Assembly: GCA_048267305.1 (NCBI GenBank) | Contig: JBLWXT010000003.1 | Location: 124,001 to 188,000, forward strand | DNA from: Owenweeksia sp048267305 | Lineage (GTDB): Bacteria > Bacteroidota > Bacteroidia > Flavobacteriales > Schleiferiaceae | Direction of reading: 5' to 3' | DNA length: 64,000 nucleotides | Part shown: in pieces, positions 8,947-17,496 of the stretch | Numbering within the stretch: position 1 is the first letter of the stretch | How the letters are laid out: the number at the start of each line of letters is the position of its first letter | Notes under the pieces: generated by a model | What the model saw: the letters and a program-made list of their open reading frames with translations, nothing else | What the model was told of the DNA's origin: nothing | Database searches by the model: none | Made by a program: the position numbers and the translations under genes

Positions 8947-10479
8947 TTACTCCTTCACAATCTTTAATATCTGAGGGCTTTGATCTTTTTGAGAAATTTT
9001 TAAAGTGTAGAGGCCGGCTGTTAACTTTTCTACATTTAATATAAGCTCACCATTTTCTGAAGGAAATAGTGTATTTATCTGCACCACGCGTCCTGAAATA
9101 TCAATGGTGGAGACTGTTAATACCGTATTAGTGAAGTTTGGAAACGAAAGGTTAAGGTGGGTATTGACAGGATTTGGGTAAGCTATAATGCCATCATTGT
9201 GCCTTGCCTCGTTTAAATCAAAAAATGTGGTACACGACTTTACCACTAAGGTTATTGTATCAGGCCGTACACGCGTTTCGCACGCGGCTACAAGGGTATT
9301 GCCATCAGAGCCGTTTTTTATCATGAGGCTTAGAGTGTCGTTATAGATAAATGGCTGGCCTACTTCAATTAAAATTTCATTTGTAAAAACACCAGTTAGC
9401 TGCACGTTTCCTGGTCTGGCAGCTACTACAGGTATTGGCACACCACGGGCATCCAATAAGCTGAATTCGCTTCCTGAAGCTGTAATGCTATCCGTCATTA
9501 CCGGGGTAGTAAGCACCAACCGGATGATGGAATCCCCACAATCTATTGTTGCATTTGTGGCTATGTTGGCACTATTGGTAAAAGTAATGGATGTGTCTCC
9601 CGGTGGCCTGCAGTTGGCCAGTATCAATAATTGGATATCACGTGTTACTGAGCCCACCAATTTCATGGTGGCATCGGCCGTATCAAGTGCATACTGCCGC
9701 ACCTTAACCCTAACTACATCATTTTCTAACTGAATAGGGTTAAAGGACATTAGCCCAGAAGTGGAATCGAACTGTACACCGGTGGAAGTAGTAATTGGCT
9801 GTAGCAGTGAGTACCCGCTAGAGTAAGGTATGGTATCACTGGCACTTGATTTAGGGTGCTCTGGCAGATAGAACAATGAATCCCCAGGCTGCGAGCTAAC
9901 ACTAAAATCGTTGTAGCCAGGCTTGTTGAGGCATTGATTGATAATTGGAGCACTATTAAAGCGTGGTGAGCTATTGGGCCTAAATAGGTTATTGAGCAAG
10001 GCATGGACGTATAACTCTGGTTTAAGAGCAAGGTTAGTAATATTGTTGTTCCTACAGCAAAGGCTCCAAGAGAATAGATGGTCACCACACTTACCTGATA
10101 GTATAACAGAAGCCTTGTAGCGGTGTACAGATACATTCATGAAGTTGGACCCCGGATTTTGTTTGTTGGTGCAGTCTACTGGAGGGATAAACACAACCCC
10201 TCCATCTCCGGCACTTATAGCACCCTGAGGGGTATATCGGTTTAAAGTAAGAGTTCTTGTGTTATAGCAGGAGGATGCAATGGTAACTGTAAACGTGCTT
10301 CCCAAACCTGCTGAACCCGATTCATTTCTACGGAACACATTGAGGTAAACATTATAATTGAAGGGAATGCCGGTAGAGTCTCCTATGTACTCATAGGTAA
10401 GTTCAGCCCCTGCTGCATGTGATGCATAAGTTTCTGTGAAGGCCATGAGCGCAAAAAGTGTGAGTACTAATTTTTTCAT
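8947..10479 (-). CDS. T9SS-exported ~510-residue protein, paralogue 1 of a tandem trio
   Basis: A 510-residue secreted protein and the first gene of the minus-strand T9SS run. It has a signal peptide (ending near TYA-SHAAGA), the shared mature start AGAELTYEYIG with YNVYLNVFRR, the paired-cysteine segment KCGDHLFSWSLCCRN, the line SGLMSFNPIQLENDVVRVKV and a T9SS type A sorting domain (AYPNPVNTHLNLSFP, STIDISGRVV, ending LKIVKE). The promoter for the whole run should lie in the 125-base gap to the divergent S46 peptidase gene, where I find no clear TAnnTTTG element on this strand. Confidence 0.86.
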   Translation of the reverse strand: MKKLVLTLFALMAFTETYASHAAGAELTYEYIGDSTGIPFNYNVYLNVFRRNESGSAGLGSTFTVTIASSCYNTRTLTLNRYTPQGAISAGDGGVVFIPPVDCTNKQNPGSNFMNVSVHRYKASVILSGKCGDHLFSWSLCCRNNNITNLALKPELYVHALLNNLFRPNSSPRFNSAPIINQCLNKPGYNDFSVSSQPGDSLFYLPEHPKSSASDTIPYSSGYSLLQPITTSTGVQFDSTSGLMSFNPIQLENDVVRVKVRQYALDTADATMKLVGSVTRDIQLLILANCRPPGDTSITFTNSANIATNATIDCGDSIIRLVLTTPVMTDSITASGSEFSLLDARGVPIPVVAARPGNVQLTGVFTNEILIEVGQPFIYNDTLSLMIKNGSDGNTLVAACETRVRPDTITLVVKSCTTFFDLNEARHNDGIIAYPNPVNTHLNLSFPNFTNTVLTVSTIDISGRVVQINTLFPSENGELILNVEKLTAGLYTLKISQKDQSPQILKIVKE

Positions 10480-10604
10480 AGTGTGTGGCTTCTAGTTGAA
10501 CGATAGTTTCTGCTTATTTTGCGGGGCAAATAGAACAGTCAGCTCTTAATCGGAATCTAAGTTCTGCAAGAAGTAAAATATATCTCACAATTACAACACT
10601 GAAT

Positions 10605-12839
10605 ATGTTAAGAATGAATTCAATTATCACTAAATTTTATGCAGTATTTTTTGCTGTTATTGTTTCGATAGGAACTCTACAGGCCAAAGAGGGTATGTGG
10701 ATACCTTATATGCTGGGGCAGCTCAATGCGAGTGACATGGCGGCCATGGGTATGGAGATTACAGCAGAGGATATCTATAGTATAAATCACTCCTCCCTAA
10801 AGGATGCTATTGTGCATTTTGGAGGAGGCTGTACAGCCGAGTTGATTAGCAAAAAAGGATTGTTATTAACTAACCATCACTGTGGCTATAGCCAAATACA
10901 ATCTCATAGTAGCCTGGAAAAAAATTATCTGAAAGATGGCTTTTGGGCCATGAATGGTAAGGAGGAGCTTAAAAACCCCGGACTTACTGCTGCCATTGTA
11001 AAGTATATGCGCGATGTTACAAATCAGGCATTGACGGGAGTAACAGCCGATATGCCGGCTGCCGAAAGAGAAGCCAAAATTCAGGAAAACATAAAAACCA
11101 TCATTGACGCCCAAAAAGTGCAATATGAGTTTGAGGTAAAGCCTTTTTATTACGGAAATCAATATATCCTTATTGCTAAGGAGGTTTTTAAGGATGTAAG
11201 ATTGGTGGGTGCTCCACCTTCTTCTATAGGGAAATATGGCGCAGATACCGATAACTGGGTATGGCCACGTCACACGGGTGATTTTTCAATCTTCAGGGTT
11301 TATGCTGATAAGGATAATAAGCCGGCTGAGTACTCAGAGGATAATATTCCCTACACGCCTGTTCAACATCTTATGATAAACCTTGGCGGTACCAAACCCA
11401 ATGATTTCACCATGGTATATGGCTTTCCGGGATCCACCAATGAATATCTGCCATCCAATGAAATAGCCAATATTGTAAATGATTATGACCCGGCACGAAT
11501 TGAAGTGCGTGATGTTCTGTTGTCAATTTTAGATAAGAAAATGCGGGAGAATGATGAAACGAGAATTAAGTACGCCTCCAAATATGCACGCATAAGCAAT
11601 GCATGGAAAAAGTGGCAGGGTGAAATTTTAGGTCTTACATCTACAGATGCTGTTGGGAAGAAACAAGCCATGGAAAAACAGTTTGAAGAGGCTATTGCCA
11701 GGAATGACGTATTTACTAAGGAGTATGGTGGATTGCTGAATGAAATGAAAGCATTGTATGATGAGCGCAAGCCGCTGACTATGGAGCGCTATATGTATTT
11801 GGAAACCATGTATTATGGCAATGAATTGGTAAGGCATTTATTGGGCTACCGTGGTTTGGTAAAGCTATATGAAGATGGTAAGGATGAGGAACTGGCTACT
11901 GAGGCCGCCAAATTTGCCGACAGACTGGATGGCTTTTACAAGAATTATGATATGCAGCTAGACAGACAAGCGATGCAGGCCTTATTGCCGGTATATCTTA
12001 AAGCGGCAGCAACGGAACCTTTGCCTGATTTTTTGCAAAAACTAAAAGGTAAAAGTGATGAGCAAATTAACAAGTTTGTTAATGATCTGTATGATGATAT
12101 CGACCTTTTAAAAGATCCGGAAGAGTGGAAGGAACTTTTGAAAAGCAATCCTAAAAAAGCCATGAAATCATTGATTAAGAGTGATGCTATGAAGCTTACC
12201 ATGGCCGGTTGGGATCACTTCATTAACGTGGTCAATCCTAAAACCAGAGATTATGAAGACAGACTGGATGTACTGCAACGTAAGTACGTATTGGCTTTAA
12301 GTGAGGTATTCCCTTCGCGAACCATATATCCTGATGCCAACAGCACTTTGCGCGTTGCCTATGGAAAGGTACATGGCTACGAACCACGCGATGGAGTGGA
12401 ATATGCCACCCACACCTATTTGGATGGAGTAATTGAAAAGTACATTCCGGGTGACTATGAGTTTGACTTACCCCAAAAAATGGTGGACTTATACAATGCC
12501 AAAGACTATGGGCGCTATGCCGAAGGTGATAAAATGCCGGTGTGTTTTATTGCTTCCAATCACACTACGGGTGGTAACTCCGGTTCACCAGCCTTAAATG
12601 GTAGGGGTGAACTAATAGGCCTCAACTTTGACCGTACCTGGGAAGGCACCATGAGCGACTATAATTATGATGTAAGCCTATGCCGTAACATTATGGTGGA
12701 TATCCGCTACGTACTTTTTATAGTGGACAAATTTGCCGGAGCAGGTTACCTGGTGGATGAAATGGATATTGTAGTGCCTGAAAGCGAGGAAACGAAAAAA
12801 GGACCTGTGGAAATGGAAGAAGTGCCGGTGGGAGGGTAG
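10605..12839 (+). CDS. S46 family dipeptidyl peptidase, DPP11-like (Asp/Glu-specific predicted)
   Basis: A 744-residue periplasmic exopeptidase that removes dipeptides from the N-terminus of oligopeptides. A signal peptide ends at LQA-KEG (residues ~5-27; ATG at 10614 is an alternative start). The chymotrypsin-like triad is visible: His92 in TNHHC, Asp226 in WPRHTGDFSIF and Ser659 in GGNSGSPAL. Eighteen residues after the serine is Arg677; in the characterised Porphyromonas enzymes this position is Arg in DPP11 (acidic P1 preference) and Gly in DPP7 (hydrophobic P1), so an acidic specificity is inferred. Length matches the family (~720). The gene is monocistronic and followed by a decayed gene. 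Confidence 0.93.
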   Translation: MLRMNSIITKFYAVFFAVIVSIGTLQAKEGMWIPYMLGQLNASDMAAMGMEITAEDIYSINHSSLKDAIVHFGGGCTAELISKKGLLLTNHHCGYSQIQSHSSLEKNYLKDGFWAMNGKEELKNPGLTAAIVKYMRDVTNQALTGVTADMPAAEREAKIQENIKTIIDAQKVQYEFEVKPFYYGNQYILIAKEVFKDVRLVGAPPSSIGKYGADTDNWVWPRHTGDFSIFRVYADKDNKPAEYSEDNIPYTPVQHLMINLGGTKPNDFTMVYGFPGSTNEYLPSNEIANIVNDYDPARIEVRDVLLSILDKKMRENDETRIKYASKYARISNAWKKWQGEILGLTSTDAVGKKQAMEKQFEEAIARNDVFTKEYGGLLNEMKALYDERKPLTMERYMYLETMYYGNELVRHLLGYRGLVKLYEDGKDEELATEAAKFADRLDGFYKNYDMQLDRQAMQALLPVYLKAAATEPLPDFLQKLKGKSDEQINKFVNDLYDDIDLLKDPEEWKELLKSNPKKAMKSLIKSDAMKLTMAGWDHFINVVNPKTRDYEDRLDVLQRKYVLALSEVFPSRTIYPDANSTLRVAYGKVHGYEPRDGVEYATHTYLDGVIEKYIPGDYEFDLPQKMVDLYNAKDYGRYAEGDKMPVCFIASNHTTGGNSGSPALNGRGELIGLNFDRTWEGTMSDYNYDVSLCRNIMVDIRYVLFIVDKFAGAGYLVDEMDIVVPESEETKKGPVEMEEVPVGG

Positions 12840-12853
12840 GAATTTCATATAGA

Positions 12854-13219
12854 ATGAGATTAGCTAGGTTAACAATTTTGCTTTTGATAGCGTGTTTGGC
12901 ATGTTGAAAGGGGGCTACTTGTCCTATCATAATGGTGAAATTGTAGAGTTGGGAAGAACTACATGAGATAAACCCATCTAAAAGAAATTGTGGTAGAAGG
13001 AACCTATTCACATTCTTCAGAAGGTATGTTTCTTCATGGGAAATCCGATGATAACATAGTTTTCGCATTGAATTTACAGATGATTATAAAGACAGTAAAA
13101 GAAGCCAAGTAATGTCTTGGGAAAACCTGGAATTAATGAGTGGTTCTCAGATTTTCGTGAAAGGAAAATTCGCCCCAAGCTTTAATAGGCAAATGACTCA
13201 TGGCGAAGCTGGAATTTGA
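12854..13219 (+). pseudogene. Decayed small lipoprotein gene
   Basis: An ATG at 12854 begins a typical lipoprotein signal (MRLARLTILLLIACLAC) but hits TGA at 12905 right at the lipobox cysteine. Protein-like stretches continue in shifted frames: GGYLSYHNGEIVELGRT, then EIVVEGTYSHSSEGMFLHGK, then RIEFTDDYKDSKRSQ through MSWENLELMSGSQIFVKGKF to a TGA at 13217. At least two frameshifts and two in-frame stops are needed to join them. The 635-base gap between the S46 peptidase and the transglutaminase-like gene contains nothing else except the hairpin at 13275-13318. I cannot name the original family. Confidence 0.6.
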
Positions 13220-13274
13220 GAAGTGTGTTTCTTTGGTAAAATATGACTTCTTAATTGTATTGAGTAAAATGTTT

Positions 13275-13318
13275 AAAACAGCAAACCCACTCCGGTACCG
13301 GAGTGGGTTTGTTGTTTT
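13275..13318. terminator. Perfect palindromic hairpin, bidirectional terminator
   Basis: The core GCAAACCCACTCCGGT is followed directly by its reverse complement, centred between 13296 and 13297, and is flanked by AAAACA and TGTTTT. It sits between the decayed gene and the convergent minus-strand gene. Confidence 0.75.
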
Positions 13319-13472
13319 AAAGTCGTTCTAAAAATCTAGCCTTATGGAATAAAAAATCTCTTTACATTCTTAATTTTCCTGTCATTTAAGAAAATAAGAC
13401 AGATCCCAGTTTGAAGATTTTAAATTTGAAGCCGTCTTTTAAAAAAAAATATAGCATTTCTTTTATGGTGGG

Positions 13473-14027
13473 TTAATTAGCCCCCAAAACCTTAATACAC
13501 TCCTCTCTTATCTCCCAAAGCTTTTCAGCAGAATGGCTGATATTCTGCTCTTCTTTCCATTGGGCCAGGTGACCTTTGTGTAGTACCTCCTTTAGCATAC
13601 CAATATCCTCAGGCTCAATTTCCATTTCCTCCTCAATATCATTCTCGGTTATTCTGGAATTTAGCATGGTGAGGTCAGTGTAAACATCACCAATGCGGAG
13701 GTAGGTGTGGGCTTCTGGTATTTCTGATAAACCATGCTGTTGCAGTGTTGCAGCAACTTTTGGTGTATTTATAATGTTCATTCGGAAAAAGCCCATATAA
13801 AGCGCTACTTCGTCCCAATCATTTTCGATGGCCACGGCATTAACCAAAGCATGTTTAGTACTGCACGTACCTCGGCCTTCTTTCAAAATAAGGCTATAGT
13901 CCGTCCGGTCACTATTTCTGCCATAAGGCAAAGCTTTAGCCCAATCCAATAATGAGAGCAGGGAGGTGATATTATTTTGGGATAGGGCTTTGGAAAGAGG
14001 GCCTGCTTTGGTGTCAATATTTTTCAT
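13473..14027 (-). CDS. Transglutaminase-like cysteine protein, function unknown
   Basis: A 184-residue cytosolic protein without a signal peptide. Cys55 sits in GRGTCSTKHALV at the start of a predicted helix, His108 in PEAHTYLRI and Asp115/Asp119 in GDVYTDLT; this Cys-His-Asp order and the G-x-C-S-x-K-H pattern resemble the transglutaminase/papain-like fold. The match is by eye, so catalysis is inferred. It shares one base with the rsmI-like gene upstream (stop/start overlap) and is probably translated from the same mRNA as that gene and the phosphatase gene. Confidence 0.6.
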   Translation of the reverse strand: MKNIDTKAGPLSKALSQNNITSLLSLLDWAKALPYGRNSDRTDYSLILKEGRGTCSTKHALVNAVAIENDWDEVALYMGFFRMNIINTPKVAATLQQHGLSEIPEAHTYLRIGDVYTDLTMLNSRITENDIEEEMEIEPEDIGMLKEVLHKGHLAQWKEEQNISHSAEKLWEIREECIKVLGAN

Positions 14028-14749
14028 TATTCTGCGGAAATAATGAAAATAGTAGGTCGCTTTTCAAGATCGGGTGTGTTCTTTTTCCACCAGCTAATGG
14101 TTTGTGACTTTATCATTTCACTGGGCAGTGTAATATCACAAGCCACACAAAGGCGTGTGTTATCGTGGCAGATATCCATCAAGTCTTGAAAGAGCTTATC
14201 GTTGCGATAAGGGGTTTCCATAAAAATCTGGGTTTGACCGCTTTCCCGGCTCCATTTCTCCAATAGTTTTATGCGCTTGGTGCGTTCACTTTTATCGATA
14301 GGCAGGTAGCCCGTAAAGGCAAAGTTTTGCCCGTTCATGCCACTGGCCATCATGGCCATTAATATGGAGGATGGGCCAACTAAGGGTACCACACGGATGT
14401 CCTTTTGATAGGCCATGGTGATTACATCACTGCCGGGATCCGCTATGCCGGGAGCTCCTGCCTCAGAGATAATTCCCATGTGATGGCCTTGCATACAAGG
14501 TTCTAAAAATGTTGGAATCTCCTCTGGTTCAGTGTATTTGTTCAGCACATACATTGTAAGCTTGTCCTGGCTCTTGCCGGGATGTACCTTTTTAATGAAG
14601 GCTCTTGCCGATTTTTCATTTTCCACTATGTAGTGAAAAGTCATGTCAATCACTTTTTTTACCGCCAATGGCAGTACTTCCAGTGGTTCTACTTCTCCCA
14701 TAAGGGAAGGGATGAGGTAGAGTTTTCCAGTAGGCTTAGAATTGTCCAT
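14027..14749 (-). CDS. RsmI-like SAM-dependent methyltransferase (tetrapyrrole methylase fold)
   Basis: A 240-residue member of the tetrapyrrole/RsmI methylase family, which in RsmI 2'-O-methylates C1402 of 16S rRNA. The glycine-rich SAM-pocket line ISEAGAPGIADPGSDV, followed by VPLVGPSSILMAMMASG and the segment FAFTGYLPIDKSER, match the family closely. The opening GKLYLIPSLMGE differs from the GTLYVVATPIGN of proteobacterial RsmI, as in the shorter Bacteroidota subfamily, so the exact substrate is less certain. It overlaps the upstream phosphatase gene by 14 bases. Confidence 0.85.
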   Translation of the reverse strand: MDNSKPTGKLYLIPSLMGEVEPLEVLPLAVKKVIDMTFHYIVENEKSARAFIKKVHPGKSQDKLTMYVLNKYTEPEEIPTFLEPCMQGHHMGIISEAGAPGIADPGSDVITMAYQKDIRVVPLVGPSSILMAMMASGMNGQNFAFTGYLPIDKSERTKRIKLLEKWSRESGQTQIFMETPYRNDKLFQDLMDICHDNTRLCVACDITLPSEMIKSQTISWWKKNTPDLEKRPTIFIISAE

Positions 14750-15197
14750 TTTGTATTTTTTCTACTATTGAATCAGTGGCTTTGTCGAGCATAGTGTACA
14801 TATCATCAAAGCCCCGATCTCCGCCAAAGTATGGATCAGGAACCGAGGAATTTGAATTTGGGGTAACTTCATTGAGGATAAACTCCACTTTAGCTTTGTC
14901 CTCTTCGTTTCGAGCCAGGGCAACGACATTGTTATAGTTGGATTCATCCATAATGTAGATTTTGTCGAAATTGTCAAAATCATCCGCAGTAAACTGCCGG
15001 CCGCGCAAATCTGAAATATTGATTCCGTATTTACGCCCGGTTTGTATAATGCGTGGATCCGGGGCTTCATCAATGTGATAAGCTGATGTGCCGGCACTGT
15101 CCACCGTTACATCAAGGTTTTTTACTTTTTCGCGAAGCAGTCCCTCAGCCATAGGAGAGCGGCAAATATTGCCTAAGCAAACCATTAATATTTTCAT
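14736..15197 (-). CDS. Low-molecular-weight protein-tyrosine phosphatase
   Basis: A 153-residue cytosolic phosphatase. The P-loop CLGNICRSP (nucleophile Cys7, Arg13) is at the N-terminus and the general-acid aspartate is in VPDPYFGG near residue 124, both complete. Length is normal for the family. In bacteria such enzymes remove phosphate from protein tyrosines, often those of capsule-related kinases, or from small aryl phosphates. It leads a three-gene overlapping run with the rsmI-like and transglutaminase-like genes. No tyrosine kinase is in the window. Confidence 0.93.
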   Translation of the reverse strand: MKILMVCLGNICRSPMAEGLLREKVKNLDVTVDSAGTSAYHIDEAPDPRIIQTGRKYGINISDLRGRQFTADDFDNFDKIYIMDESNYNNVVALARNEEDKAKVEFILNEVTPNSNSSVPDPYFGGDRGFDDMYTMLDKATDSIVEKIQNGQF

Positions 15198-15321
15198 GAA
15201 AGTATTTTGAGTATTAGCTGGATCAACGTTTTAGCAAAGCCAAGGTTTGAAATGGAAAGATATATGAATTATTAAAATCCTGAAAACATGGTTGAGCATT
15301 CAATAATGGTGCCTGCCAAAG

Positions 15322-15405
15322 AAACAGCCGCTTGGCAAGTGAAAGATTGTGGGTAGTTACTGTATCAAAAACTACTTGCAATCCATCAGCGCTAAGCGGC
15401 TGTTT
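15322..15405. repeat. Long nested hairpin between dnaA and phosphatase gene
   Basis: An outer 12-base perfect stem (AAACAGCCGCTT at 15322-15333 pairing with 15394-15405) encloses a second imperfect stem (GATTGTGGGTAGTT at 15345-15358 with 15370-15383). The plus-strand side ends in a T run, the minus side in an A run. It lies directly downstream of dnaA and could be its terminator or a structured RNA; it is longer than a simple terminator. Confidence 0.5.
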
Positions 15406-15426
15406 TTTCCTAAATCTCTTAGGTGC

Positions 15427-16857
15427 TTACTGTAAGGTAAACTTCTTACGAAGGTCGTCTACATAATTTTTAAACCTCTTATCGGTTTCAGCAAGGTTGT
15501 TTACGGTACGGCAGGCATGCAAAACTGTTGCATGATCTTTATTTCCGCACTGTGCACCTATGCTGGCCAATGAGGCCTTGGTAAGTTGCTTGGAAAAATA
15601 CATTGCCAATTGCCTTGCCTGTACAATCTCACGCTTACGCGTTGGAGATTTTAAAAGGTCAATAGGCATATCAAAATAATCACAAATCACCTTTTGTATG
15701 TAATCAATTGATATTTCGCGAGTGGTGTTTTTCACAAACTTATCTATCATCTGCTTGGCAAGCTCCACGGTAATCTTCTTCTTATTCATAGAAGACTGGG
15801 CCAGCAGAGAGATAAGCGCTCCCTCAAGTTCTCTTACGTTGGTGTTAATACTATAAGCCAAATATTCAACTACATCTCCTGGCATTTCCACGCCATCGTT
15901 GTAAAGCTTTTGGTTTAGGATAGCGATCCTGGTTTCCAGGTCTGGTACTTGTAAGTCGGCACTAAGGCCCCACTTAAAGCGGGAAAGCAGCCTTTGTTCC
16001 ACTCCCTGGAGATCAACTGGAGCACGGTCGGAGGTTAAAATAACCTGCTTACCGTGTTGGTGAAGGTGGTTAAAAATTTCAAAGAAAACATCCTGTGTTT
16101 TCTCCTTTCCGGCAAAAGAGTGCACATCATCCATAATCAATACATCGATCATTTGATAAAAGTGCACGAAATCGTTTTTGGTATTGTTTCGGATAGCATC
16201 AATAAACTGCTGGGTAAATTTTTCAGCAGATACATAGAGCACCGTTTTTTCAGGATACTTATCCTTAATTTCAATACCAATAGAATGGGCCAGATGGGTT
16301 TTTCCCAAACCATTACCTCCGTAAATGAGTAATGGGTTAAATGAGGTTCCGCCCGGTTTATTGCTCACTGCATATCCTGCCGATCGGGCAAGGCGGTTGC
16401 AATCCCCTTCTACAAAATTGTCAAAAGTGTAATTAGGGTTCAACTGCGATTCCACATGTACTTTACGAAGCCCCGGAATGATAAAGGGATTTTTTACTCC
16501 TTTCTCGCTCAAGTCCATCGGCATATTTACCTTTGGATTTTTGATGGGGCCACGGTTACTACTAGGGATTTTAACAGTGTAGGGGTTGGTGTTTCCGTAG
16601 GTATTTTCCATTACAATGGAATATACCAGCTTAGCATCCTCTCCCAGCTCACGGGTAATGGCACTTTTGAGAAGTTTGATGTAATTCTCTTCCAGCCATT
16701 CGTAAAAGAATTTACTCGGAACCTGGATACTTAACACATTATCCTTAAGTTTCAGAGGTTTGATTGGAAGAAACCACGTCTTAAAGCTCTGAGAGGGGAT
16801 ATTGTCTTTTATGTAGTCAATACAATTCTCCCAAACTGTTTTTGCAGTTAGTTCCAT
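15427..16857 (-). CDS. dnaA: Chromosomal replication initiator DnaA
   Basis: A 476-residue initiator ATPase that binds DnaA boxes at oriC and melts the origin. Domain I is at the N-terminus (AKTVWENCIDYI), then a short linker, the AAA+ domain with Walker A (GGNGLGKTHL), Walker B (VLIMDDVH) and sensor region (LLSRFKWGL), and domain IV with the DNA-binding signature GNKDHATVLHAC near the C-terminus. The ATG at 16857 was chosen over an upstream TTG at 16863 because MELTAKTVW matches family starts. The gene is followed by a long hairpin. No cluster of DnaA boxes was found within the 230 bases on either side, so oriC is not shown here. Confidence 0.97.
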   Translation of the reverse strand: MELTAKTVWENCIDYIKDNIPSQSFKTWFLPIKPLKLKDNVLSIQVPSKFFYEWLEENYIKLLKSAITRELGEDAKLVYSIVMENTYGNTNPYTVKIPSSNRGPIKNPKVNMPMDLSEKGVKNPFIIPGLRKVHVESQLNPNYTFDNFVEGDCNRLARSAGYAVSNKPGGTSFNPLLIYGGNGLGKTHLAHSIGIEIKDKYPEKTVLYVSAEKFTQQFIDAIRNNTKNDFVHFYQMIDVLIMDDVHSFAGKEKTQDVFFEIFNHLHQHGKQVILTSDRAPVDLQGVEQRLLSRFKWGLSADLQVPDLETRIAILNQKLYNDGVEMPGDVVEYLAYSINTNVRELEGALISLLAQSSMNKKKITVELAKQMIDKFVKNTTREISIDYIQKVICDYFDMPIDLLKSPTRKREIVQARQLAMYFSKQLTKASLASIGAQCGNKDHATVLHACRTVNNLAETDKRFKNYVDDLRKKFTLQ

Positions 16858-17085
16858 CAACAATTTTACGGTTTTATAAAGTTAATTAAGCCTCTTCCTG
16901 CAAGGTGAGCAGGTCGGTGCAGATTCTGTTTTCACAGGGGGCAAATGTGTGTATAAAAAAGTGATTAAAAAAATGAAAACACCCTTGAATTATTAGTTTT
17001 TTTTTCCAACCTTAAAGGCATCCTCATCGCGCTGAAACCCGCATTATACGGTGCAAAGCGACTAATTATCAGTGTAACTAGCAAC

Positions 17086-17490
17086 ATGTATATAAACCAA
17101 ACGAAACTACGCACCCGATACGCAGAAACCGACCAAATGGGTGTAGTATATTACGGAAATTATCCACAGTACTTTGAAGTAGGTAGAGTGGAAGCCCTTA
17201 GAAACCTGAACCTTTCGTACAGGCAAATGGAGTCTGACGGAATTATGTTACCCGTTTTGAAGCTTGAAGTGAAGTATTTGAAACCCGCTCTTTATGATGA
17301 CGAGCTAACCATAAAAACTTTTGTAAAAGAGTTGCCGGTAAGCAGAATTACCTTCGAACATGAAATTTATAATTCTGCAGGAGAGTTATTGACCATTGGT
17401 TCGGTACAATTGGTTTTTGTGGATGAAAAAACCAGGAAGCCGAAAAGATGCCCTCAGCAATTGTACGATTGCCTTAAGCCTTACTTTTAA
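17086..17490 (+). CDS. Hotdog-fold acyl-CoA thioesterase (YbgC/FadM family)
   Basis: A 134-residue cytosolic thioesterase. The signature YAETDQMGVVYYGNYPQYFE contains the catalytic aspartate and the helix-start pattern of the 4-hydroxybenzoyl-CoA thioesterase/YbgC family. It should hydrolyse acyl-CoA, but the chain length cannot be told from sequence. The gene is divergent from dnaA and stands alone; its 3' end lies 6 bases from the convergent metallopeptidase gene. Confidence 0.9.
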   Translation: MYINQTKLRTRYAETDQMGVVYYGNYPQYFEVGRVEALRNLNLSYRQMESDGIMLPVLKLEVKYLKPALYDDELTIKTFVKELPVSRITFEHEIYNSAGELLTIGSVQLVFVDEKTRKPKRCPQQLYDCLKPYF

Positions 17491-17496
17491 AACAGT

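Noticed and set aside
12718..13068. Minus-strand open frame over the S46 peptidase end and the decayed gene
   Set aside because: No recognisable domain; it runs antisense to the real peptidase end.
17160..17168. Perfect DnaA box TTATCCACA near dnaA
   Set aside because: A single copy inside the thioesterase coding sequence; no cluster or AT-rich unwinding element, so not oriC.
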